NCBI GenBank assembly: GCA_964236495.1 | Contig: CAXSBR010000035.1 | Span: 1 to 21,116, forward strand | DNA length: 21,116 nt | Source: CAXSBR01 sp964236495 | GTDB lineage: Bacteria; Actinomycetota; Actinomycetes; Mycobacteriales; Jatrophihabitantaceae | Reading direction: 5' to 3' | Shown: one piece after another, positions 14,930-21,116 of the stretch | Layout of the letters: each line of letters opens with the position of its first letter | Numbering within the stretch: the first letter of the stretch is position 1 | Program-made: the position numbers and the translations under genes | Notes under the pieces: model-generated | The model's database searches: none | Seen by the model: the letters and a program-made list of their open reading frames with translations, nothing else | Told to the model about the DNA's origin: nothing

Positions 14930-14946
14930 GTCCCGTTCAGTGGGAC
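14930..14946. promoter_or_regulatory. Candidate IclR operator before the monooxygenase gene
   Basis: GTCCC-N7-GGGAC forms a 17 bp dyad, 12 bp after the iclR stop and about 72 bp before the monooxygenase start. Its left half overlaps a second dyad, CTGAAC (14914-14919) with GTTCAG (14935-14940). Size, symmetry and location suit an IclR-type operator, but there is no matching copy in the short divergent gap at 14082-14122. Confidence 0.4.
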
Positions 14947-15018
14947 TCCCCGCTGGCGCACCTGGGCGGAACGGTGGACGTTAGTGACCTGAGCCACAAC
15001 GGTAACTGCGGAGGGCAC

Positions 15019-16539
15019 GTGCGCATTGGGATCATCGGGGCCGGCGTAGCCGGTCTGAGCACGGCGAAAGTGCTGCTCCAGGCCGGACACGACGTCGTCG
15101 TCTACGACCGCGTCGGTGACGTCGGCGGGGTGTGGAGCGCGTCACGGCGGTATCCGGGGGTGACCACGCAGAGCCCCAAGGCTCAGTACTCGTTCTCCGA
15201 CTTCCCGATGGACGCAGACTTCCCGCAGTGGCCCACGGGTGCCCAGATTCAGAACTACCTCGAGCGGTACGCGCAGGCCTTCGACGTCACCGACCGGCTG
15301 CGCCTGGACACCGACGTCGTGCGCGCCGCGCCCCTGGGCGGCGGCCGGTGGGAGCTGCAGACCCGTCCGGCGGCGGGAGGCCCGACGACGACCGAGCAGT
15401 TCGACGGCCTGGTGGTCGCCAACGGGGTGTTCTGCGAACCCGCCATGCCGGCGCTACCCGGCCGGCAGGAGTTCACCGCCGCCGGCGGCGAGGTGCTGGC
15501 CGGAACCGAGCTGCACGACGCCGAGATTGCCCGCGACCGGCACGTACTCGTCGTCGGCTACGGCAAGTCGGCCTGTGACGTCACGGTGCCGCTGAGCGCC
15601 GTCGCGGCGTCCACCGACGTCATCGCCCGCCAGCTGCTGTGGAAGGTGCCGCGCAAGATCAACGGCGTCGTCAACTTCAAGACGCTGCTACTCACCCGGA
15701 TGGGCGAGGCGCTGTTCCGCTACGTTCGGCTGCGCGGCGTGGAGCGCTTCCTGCACGGACCGGGCAACGGTGTGCGCCGCTCGATGCTCAATTCGATCGG
15801 GTCGGTCTCGGTGCGCCAGTACGGCCTCAAGGGCAAGGGATTGGTGCCGGCCGGTCAGATGGAGGACATCGTCAAAGGCGCGATCGGCCTGGCCACCGAG
15901 GGCTTCTTCGAAGGTGTGGCCGACGGGCGCATCGTCGTGCACCGCGACCAGACGATCGCCGAGCTGTTCGTCGACGAGGGCCGGCCATCGGCACGGTTGG
16001 CCGACAGTACGGTGCTGCCTGCCGATCTGGTCGTCTGCTCGACCGGCTTCGTCCAGGGCGTGCCGTTCCTCGACGCCGAGGTGCAGAACTCGCTGTTCGA
16101 CGAACGGGGCAACTTCTCGCTGTACCGCCAGATCAAGCCGGCGGTCGAAGGGTTGTGGTTCAACGGCTACAACTCCTCGTTCTTCAGCCCGCTGAACGCC
16201 GAGATGGCGGCGGTGTGGATCGCCGCCGACCTGGTCGATGCACTCGAGCTGCCCGAGGAGACGACCCGCCGGCATGCCGTCGTGGAGCAGTTGGCATTCA
16301 TGGACCTGGCCACCGACGGTCACCACTGCCGCGGCACCAAGATAATTCCCTTCTCGATGCACAACCTGGACGAAGTGCTGAGCGACCTGGGCGTCAACAT
16401 CCCGGCCGCGGTGCGCGCATCGCACTGGCTCAACCCGATCGATCCCAGCGCCTACAAGACCATCACCCCGCGCGTCCTGGCAGGTTTGCCAGTGCCCAAC
16501 CGAACCGAAACCGACCTCACCGGCACCAGCGCCGCCTGA
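15019..16539 (+). CDS. FAD-dependent monooxygenase (FMO/Baeyer-Villiger-like)
   Basis: A 506-residue flavoprotein monooxygenase with two Rossmann motifs: GAGVAG at residues 7-12 (FAD) and GYGKSA at 180-185 (NADPH). VVANG (about 132-136) and VVCSTGF match the linker and C-terminal fingerprints of flavin monooxygenases. The diagnostic FxGxxxHxxxY/W/F is degenerate: residues 160-170 read LAGTELHDAEI. GTG 15019 is chosen because GGAGGG sits just upstream and the FAD motif begins at once; GTG 14974 would add a 15-residue leader. It probably inserts oxygen into a ketone (ester formation) or hydroxylates an aromatic. It is the first gene of a three-gene plus-strand set that follows iclR. Confidence 0.88.
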   Translation: MRIGIIGAGVAGLSTAKVLLQAGHDVVVYDRVGDVGGVWSASRRYPGVTTQSPKAQYSFSDFPMDADFPQWPTGAQIQNYLERYAQAFDVTDRLRLDTDVVRAAPLGGGRWELQTRPAAGGPTTTEQFDGLVVANGVFCEPAMPALPGRQEFTAAGGEVLAGTELHDAEIARDRHVLVVGYGKSACDVTVPLSAVAASTDVIARQLLWKVPRKINGVVNFKTLLLTRMGEALFRYVRLRGVERFLHGPGNGVRRSMLNSIGSVSVRQYGLKGKGLVPAGQMEDIVKGAIGLATEGFFEGVADGRIVVHRDQTIAELFVDEGRPSARLADSTVLPADLVVCSTGFVQGVPFLDAEVQNSLFDERGNFSLYRQIKPAVEGLWFNGYNSSFFSPLNAEMAAVWIAADLVDALELPEETTRRHAVVEQLAFMDLATDGHHCRGTKIIPFSMHNLDEVLSDLGVNIPAAVRASHWLNPIDPSAYKTITPRVLAGLPVPNRTETDLTGTSAA

Positions 16540-16553
16540 CCCGAAGGAATCCG

Positions 16554-17048
16554 ATGAAAGGTTCCAGCCCTGCTGCACTCAGCCCTGCTGCACTGCACGC
16601 CTCTCCTGCACTGCACCCTGACCTGCTGCCCGACGAAGGCGAGAACGTCGGCGCTATCGGGTTGGGCATCTACATCAAGATGACCGGTGCCGACACCAAC
16701 GGTGCGTACTCGCTGTTCGAGTATGTGGTGCCGCCCGGGTTGGGCGGTCCGCCCACGCACATCCACAGCCGCGAGGACGAACTGTTCGTCTGCGTGGCCG
16801 GACGAGCGCGCATCGAACTCGACGGCCAGGAACATATCTTGTCCCCGGGGTCGGCCCTGCTCATGCCGCGCAACATTCCGCACGTATTCCACAACCCGTA
16901 CGAAGTCGAGACGCGGATCATCGCGGTGGTGTCGCCTCCCGGCCTCGAGGACTACTACCGCGCGCTGAGCCAGCTGCCCCCGGGCCGCGACTTGAAGTTG
17001 GTTGGCGAGGTGATGGACCGCTTCGGCCTGTCTCTACAGCCCAAGTGA
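16554..17048 (+). CDS. Cupin-domain protein with canonical metal site
   Basis: A 164-residue single-cupin protein. The first motif is canonical (THIHSREDE: HxHx4E), followed by the second one with PRNIPHVFHN. This gives three His and one Glu for a metal, similar to quercetin-dioxygenase-like cupins. The ATG at 16554 has GAAGGA 5 nt upstream and begins 14 bp after the monooxygenase stop. The N-terminus MKGSSPAALSPAALHAS is odd: it comes from a 15 bp tandem duplication (16566-16595) and looks unstructured before the conserved region begins near residue 20. The stop overlaps the SnoaL-like gene by 4 bp (GTGA). Catalytic role unknown. Confidence 0.85.
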   Translation: MKGSSPAALSPAALHASPALHPDLLPDEGENVGAIGLGIYIKMTGADTNGAYSLFEYVVPPGLGGPPTHIHSREDELFVCVAGRARIELDGQEHILSPGSALLMPRNIPHVFHNPYEVETRIIAVVSPPGLEDYYRALSQLPPGRDLKLVGEVMDRFGLSLQPK

Positions 17049-17437
17049 CCGCCGCTTCGATGGTGCCCGAGGACGCCACCGGCCGGGAGGCCGTGGTCGC
17101 GACGATGTGCCGGGCCGTCGACACCGGCGACGCAGTGCAGTTCGGCTCCTTCTTCGCCGACGACGCCACCTACCGCTTCGGGTCCGGGCCGGTACTGCAT
17201 GGGCGGGCGGCGGTGGTGGAGGCGACGCAGGGTGCGATCGCGTCGATGCCGTGGGTGCGCCACCGCGTCGACCAGGTGGCCCACGTCGGCGACCAGCTGT
17301 TCTGCCGGTTCACCATCAGCACCGCCGGCAGCGGCGGCGCGGACGTCGAGATGCCCTGCGTGACCGTCATCTGGTTGGCCGGCGGACAGATCGTCGATTA
17401 CCGCGTCCACATGGATCTCTCGCCGCTGGAGCACTGA
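17045..17437 (+). CDS. SnoaL-like/NTF2-fold protein
   Basis: A 130-residue protein of the nuclear-transport-factor-2/SnoaL type. It has the helical N-terminus, FGSFFADDATYRFG, a glycine-rich turn with GRAAVVE, and the final strands CVTVIWLAGGQIVDYRVHMD. Such proteins include small isomerases, hydratases and cyclases, and many accessory proteins of catabolic clusters. The start is GTG 17045, overlapping the cupin stop; ATG 17060 would be a shorter alternative. It is the last gene of the plus-strand iclR cluster, and meets the FUSC-like gene tail to tail. Specific reaction not predictable. Confidence 0.82.
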   Translation: MTAASMVPEDATGREAVVATMCRAVDTGDAVQFGSFFADDATYRFGSGPVLHGRAAVVEATQGAIASMPWVRHRVDQVAHVGDQLFCRFTISTAGSGGADVEMPCVTVIWLAGGQIVDYRVHMDLSPLEH

Positions 17438-17513
17438 TCTGGACGACCGCACTCGGCGGCTCATTCACCGTAGAAGGTGGCAGACACGACGCTGTGCTGT
17501 GCAGTGAGCTTGA

Positions 17514-17533
17514 GTTCGGGGTTGATACCGAAC
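17514..17533. terminator. Weak hairpin between convergent genes
   Basis: GTTCGG (17514-17519) and CCGAAC (17528-17533) form a 6 bp stem with an 8 nt loop between the SnoaL-like stop (17437) and the FUSC-like stop (17546). No T-tract. It may end both transcripts. Confidence 0.3.
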
Positions 17534-17545
17534 AAAGCCGAACGG

Positions 17546-18121
17546 CTACGAAGCCAGGGCAGCGAGGCACCGGCGAGTGACTTCGGCGGCGCCCAGCCCG
17601 ATGACGGCGCCGATGGCGGTGGCGCCGAGGCGCACGATCGGTTGTGTCCACGCTTCTGACGCGGGACCGAGTGCCGCCACGACCATGACGACGGCCGTGG
17701 TGATGCCGGTGGTGACCGAGTCCTGCGGTCGGCCGGCCACGTCGACGATCAGTGCGCCGAGGCCGACGACGATGGCCAGACCCCACGCAGTGAAGGGAAA
17801 CAGCGACAGGTACGCCAACGTCAGGACGAAACTGACCAACGTCGACGACATCCGCGATGCCGCGCTGGTCCGGCTGTCGCTGAACTTCTCCCGGTAGACG
17901 AAGATCGTCGCGACCACGGTCCACATGCCCGCCAACTGCCAGGTACTGCGGGAGAGGAACGTTAGATGGCCTTTCCATCCAACGACCAGATACCACGACG
18001 CTAGGACGGCGCCGCCGAGTGCGACGGCGTGAATTCCGTCGGCGAGGAACCTCGATCCCACCTTGCCAGCGCCGACTCGGCCGGTGCCATGCTCCTCGGC
18101 ACGCACAGTCGATCCGGTCAT
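17546..18121 (-). CDS. FUSC-like integral membrane protein
   Basis: A 191-residue membrane protein. Five or six hydrophobic helices are visible: about 25-48, 60-75, 90-110, 112-135, 138-155 and 163-185. The last pair contains PIVRLGATAIGAVIGLG, which resembles the R-x3-T-x-iG-x-iG motif of FUSC/aromatic-acid-exporter transmembrane domains, of which this would be one minimal domain without the soluble half. It may export a small acid, but this is inference. ATG 18121 overlaps the fumC stop by 4 bp (ATGA), so it is translationally coupled to fumC. Confidence 0.72.
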   Translation of the reverse strand: MTGSTVRAEEHGTGRVGAGKVGSRFLADGIHAVALGGAVLASWYLVVGWKGHLTFLSRSTWQLAGMWTVVATIFVYREKFSDSRTSAASRMSSTLVSFVLTLAYLSLFPFTAWGLAIVVGLGALIVDVAGRPQDSVTTGITTAVVMVVAALGPASEAWTQPIVRLGATAIGAVIGLGAAEVTRRCLAALAS

Positions 18122-19575
18122 GCCCCGGCGAGCCCGGCGCCGACCATGTTCTGCGGATTCACGACTTCGTCGAACTGTTCTTCGGTGACTTTGCCCGAGG
18201 CCAGCGCCGCCTCTTTCAGGGTCTGGTCGTCGGCGAGGGCTGCCTCGGCGATGTGCGCGGCGTTCTCGTAGCCGATCACCGGGCTGAGTGCGGTGACGAG
18301 CATGACGCTGTCGGCGACGTACTGCGCGATTTTCTTCTCGTTCAACGTCGTTCCCTCGACCGAGAACAGCCGGAACTTTTCCATTCCGTCGCCGAGGATG
18401 CGGGCCGAGTGCAGGAAGTTGTTGATGATGATCGGGCGCATCGCGTTCAGCTCGAAATTGCCCTGGCTGCCGGCGAATGCAACCGCGCTGTTGTCGCCCA
18501 GAACCTGGATGGCGATCATGACGATCGCCTCACACTGCGTCGGGTTGACCTTGCCCGGCATGATGGACGAGCCCGGCTCGTTCGCCGGCAACTGCAGCTC
18601 GGCAAAGCCCGTGCGCGGACCCGAAGCCAGCCAGCGCATGTCGTTGGCGATCTTCATCAGGGCAACAGCCAGGCCGGCCAGCGCCGCATGTGCGCGCACC
18701 ATGGCATCCAGCGAGCCCTGGGCCATGAACTTGTTGGGCGCGGTGACGAACTTCTTGCCGGTCAGCTGGGCGATCTTCATCGCGACGTTCTCACTGAAGC
18801 CCGCGGGCGCGTTCAGCCCGGTGCCGACAGCGGTTCCGCCCACGGCCAGCTCGAGCAAGCCTTCGCGGCTGTGCTCGATCTCGGCGATGCAGGCGCGTAC
18901 TTGGGCCGCGTAACCCGACCACTCCTGACCGACGGTGATGGGCACGGCGTCCTCGAGATGGGTGCGGCCGATCTTCACGACCTGCATCCACTGCAGTGCC
19001 TTGCCCTCGATCTCGTCGGCGAGCGCCTGAGCCTGGACCAGCAGGCGCTCGTCGATCTCGATGATGGCGGCGATGTGCATGGCGGTGGGGAACGTGTCGT
19101 TGCTGCTCTGGCCCATGTTGACGTCATCGTTGGGTGCCACCGGCTCCTGGGAGCCGATGACGCCGCCGAGCAGCTGGATCGCCCGGTTCGCGATCACCTC
19201 GTTCACGTTCATGTTGCTCTGCGTGCCCGAGCCGGTCTGCCAGACGTAGAGCGGGTATTCGTCGTCAAGCTCGGCGTCGATGGTCTCCTGCGCTGCGCGC
19301 ACGATCGCGTCGGCCTTCCACGACGGCAACCGGCCGGCCTCCGCGTTGACCAGGGCACAGGCCTTCTTCACATAGCCGTAGGCGTGATAGACCTCGGTGG
19401 GCATGTGGTCGTTGCCGATCGAGAAGTGCTGCAGGGAACGCTGGGTCTGCGCGCCCCAGTAGCGCTGCGCCGGAACGTCGACCGAGCCCATGCTGTCGAA
19501 TTCCGATCGTGCGCCGTGGGCCTTGATCCCGATGGGCTGGTCTGTCATCGTCGGCGATTTCGCGTCGTCACTCAT
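18118..19575 (-). CDS. fumC: Class II fumarate hydratase (fumarase C)
   Basis: Fumarase of the FumC/aspartase superfamily, 485 residues (family about 460-480): interconverts fumarate and (S)-malate in the TCA cycle, as an iron-independent homotetramer. Visible motifs are VWQTGSGTQSNMNVNEVIANRA (residues about 111-131), GRTHLEDAVPITVGQE (203-218) and the superfamily signature GSSIMPGKVNPTQ (335-347), which contains the catalytic Ser loop. ATG 19575 is preceded by CAGGA at about 8 nt; ATG 19548 (MTDQP) is an alternative that fits the family's usual N-terminus better in length. It lies 56 bp downstream of the truncated malic enzyme gene and overlaps the FUSC-like gene at its 3' end. Confidence 0.95.
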   Translation of the reverse strand: MSDDAKSPTMTDQPIGIKAHGARSEFDSMGSVDVPAQRYWGAQTQRSLQHFSIGNDHMPTEVYHAYGYVKKACALVNAEAGRLPSWKADAIVRAAQETIDAELDDEYPLYVWQTGSGTQSNMNVNEVIANRAIQLLGGVIGSQEPVAPNDDVNMGQSSNDTFPTAMHIAAIIEIDERLLVQAQALADEIEGKALQWMQVVKIGRTHLEDAVPITVGQEWSGYAAQVRACIAEIEHSREGLLELAVGGTAVGTGLNAPAGFSENVAMKIAQLTGKKFVTAPNKFMAQGSLDAMVRAHAALAGLAVALMKIANDMRWLASGPRTGFAELQLPANEPGSSIMPGKVNPTQCEAIVMIAIQVLGDNSAVAFAGSQGNFELNAMRPIIINNFLHSARILGDGMEKFRLFSVEGTTLNEKKIAQYVADSVMLVTALSPVIGYENAAHIAEAALADDQTLKEAALASGKVTEEQFDEVVNPQNMVGAGLAGA

Positions 19576-19631
19576 TGTCGGTCCTGTCTCGCGGTTCGGT
19601 GCAGGGCGTGCAGGGCGGGAGAACGCGTGCG

Positions 19632-21068
19632 TCAGGCGGGGTAGACGGCCTGCCACATCGCGTCCTGCACCGCTTGGACGAGGTCGGGATAGGTCCTGGT
19701 GGCCACCTTGTCTTCCGCGGCGGCCTTGGCCACCGCTAGCGCAACGATCGCCGAGGACGCGCGCAGGTTGTCCACCGACGGCAGTAGCGACGCCCCCGGC
19801 TCGGCCATGTCGACCTGGCCGGCCACAGCATTCGCCGCGGCCAGCAGCATTCCGTCGGTGACGTGTTTGGCGCCCGACACGATCGTCCCTAGCCCGAGCC
19901 CGGGGTAGAGCAGGGCGTTGTTGGCCTGGCCGATGGTGTAGGTGAGACCGTCGTACTCGACCGGCGGCACCGGGATCCCGGTCGCGATCAGCGCCTTGCC
20001 GTTCGACCACGGCAGGGCGTCGGCCGGCATGACCTCGATGCGGCTGGTCGGGTTGGACAGCGGCAGCAGGATGGGCCGCTCCACGCCGGCCGCCAAGGCC
20101 TGCACGACGTCCTTGGTGAAGGCGCCGTGATCGGTGGACGTGCCGATCAGGATGGTCGGCTTCACCTGCTTGATCGTTGTGAGCAGGTCGATCGTGCCGT
20201 CTGCCCAGTCCTTCACCTCGTCCTTGGGTCGGGCGTAGATCGACTGGTATTCCGGCAGATCGGCCATGTCGTCGACGACGAGTCCGTTGACGTCGACCAG
20301 CCAGATCTGGCTGGTAGCCTGCTCCTCGCTGGCGCCGCTGCGAACCATGGCGGCGTGAATCTGATCGGCCATTCCCGTGCCGGCCGTGCCCGCGCCGTAG
20401 ATCAGCAGCCGCTGGTCGGTGAAGGACTGCTTGGTGACCTTCAGGCCCGAGATCACCGACGCCATGACGATGGCTCCGGTGCCCTGCATGTCGTCGTTGA
20501 AGATGCGGTACTTGGCCGCGTTGTCGACCAGGATCCGGCGTGCATTGGACGGGCCGAAGTCCTCGAAGTGCAGCAGCGCGTTCGGGTAGAGCTTGGAAGC
20601 CGTCTTCAGGTACAGGGCGATGAAGTCGTCGTAGGCCTTGCCCGTCACCCGGGCGTGCCGGTTGCCCAGGTACTGGGGGCTGTTGAGCAGGTTCTCGTTG
20701 TCGGTGCCGACGTCGAGGTTCACCGCGATCACCCGGTTGGGGTTGATCCCGGCAGCGGCGGTGTAGACGGCGAGCTTGCCGATGGAGATGTCGGTGCCGT
20801 TCACGCCCCAGTCACCGATGCCCAGGATCTCTTGGGCATCGGACACAACGATGAGGTCCACGTCGTCCGGTCCCAGTCCCAGGGTCTCGAAGGAGGCGCC
20901 GACGTCCTCGGGCCGATCGATGGAGAGGTAGACGGCGCGCGAATCGCGGTAGTCGGTGCTCCACTGCTCGATCGCGTCACCGACGACCGGGTCGTAGACG
21001 ACCGGCAACAGCTCGGCCAGGTGATCGGCGAGCAACTTGTAATACAGCGTCTGGTTCCGGTCTGTCAA
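19632..21068 (-). pseudogene. NAD(P)-dependent malic enzyme, 5' end removed by insertion-sequence end
   Basis: Malic enzyme oxidatively decarboxylates malate to pyruvate. The conserved body is present: LLPVVYDPVVG (catalytic Tyr), EILGIGDWGVNG, DVGTDNENLL, HFEDFGPSNAR and FNDDMQGTGA (metal/substrate residues), GAGTAGTGMAD (cofactor), PLSNPTSR and IGQANN. Only about 478 residues remain against about 550 in the family; roughly the first 75 are missing. Family similarity begins at DRNQTLYYKLL, exactly where sequence changes at 21062/21063; the upstream in-frame residues (RGSRFDRQYGVSFRP) do not fit the family. A TTG at 21068 within the insertion sequence could serve as a start. Probably non-functional, but it could be expressed. 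Its stop is 56 bp before fumC, so both likely formed one operon. Confidence 0.82.
21039..21068 (-). promoter_or_regulatory. Possible hybrid promoter at the insertion-sequence junction
   Basis: The outermost bases of the element read TTGACA (21068-21063) on the minus strand, a perfect -35 box. After 18 nt of malic enzyme sequence comes TATTAC (21044-21039), a 4/6 match to a -10 box. Transcription would run into the truncated gene and on to fumC. Confidence 0.4.
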
Positions 21069-21116
21069 CGCCGGCCGAAAACTGACCCCGTATTGCCGAT
21101 CGAATCTTGACCCCCT
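21063..21116. mobile_element. End of an IS21-type insertion sequence (partial)
   Basis: From 21063 the sequence starts with TGTCAACGCC and holds two imperfect 24 bp direct repeats at 25 bp spacing (21067-21090 and 21092-21115, 16 of 24 bases equal), each ending TGACCCC. A terminal TG and several direct repeats at each end are typical of IS21 elements, whose transposase binds them. Only 54 bp are in the window, so istA/istB are not seen and the family is tentative. Confidence 0.65.

Noticed and set aside
18019..19644. A 541-codon plus-strand frame opposite fumC
   Set aside because: Shadow of the high-GC fumC gene; fumC has full motif support.
20127..21110. A 327-codon plus-strand frame opposite the malic enzyme
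   Set aside because: Antisense shadow; malic enzyme motifs are unambiguous on the other strand.

Overview
The window is GC-rich, densely coded DNA with many GTG starts and 1-14 bp gene overlaps. It looks like a high-GC actinomycete chromosome. The malic enzyme resembles the mycobacterial type, so a Mycolicibacterium-like host is plausible, but this is inferred from protein style and not proven.

Left region (1-7530). A minus-strand operon runs leftwards from about 5690: a GntR/FCD regulator, an AstE/aspartoacylase-like zinc hydrolase, a creatininase-family amidohydrolase, a short-chain dehydrogenase, an M20 peptidase and an M19 dipeptidase cut by the window edge. A DUF885 metallopeptidase-like gene is divergent from it. 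Together they hold five different metallohydrolase folds next to one regulator. This suggests scavenging of an amide, cyclic amide or short peptide; the substrate is unknown and no transporter is in view.

Middle (7531-10961). Between two convergent genes lies a gene-free stretch of about 0.6 kb with six large imperfect palindromes at 80-92 bp spacing. Four of them have a loop that can pair with their 3' tail, giving a repeated potential pseudoknot. It is followed by a strong hairpin terminator, a secreted alkaline-phosphatase-superfamily phosphodiesterase, a low-affinity iron permease-like membrane protein and a small acidic protein of unknown function.

Right-centre (10962-17437). This is a compact catabolic cluster around an IclR regulator. 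On the minus strand, an atypical SDR, a gentisate-dioxygenase-like cupin, an MhpC-like C-C hydrolase and an MhpB-like extradiol dioxygenase overlap one another by 1-4 bp. On the plus strand lie IclR, an FAD monooxygenase, a second cupin and a SnoaL-like protein. The set fits oxidation, meta-cleavage and hydrolysis of an aromatic compound, but the usual lower-pathway genes (mhpD/E/F) are absent, so the pathway looks non-standard.

Right end (17546-21116). A FUSC-like membrane protein overlaps fumC by 4 bp, and fumC lies downstream of a malic enzyme gene. The malic enzyme has lost its 5' end. At 21063 the sequence changes to what looks like the end of an IS21-type insertion sequence, whose outermost bases supply a perfect -35 box pointing into the broken gene.
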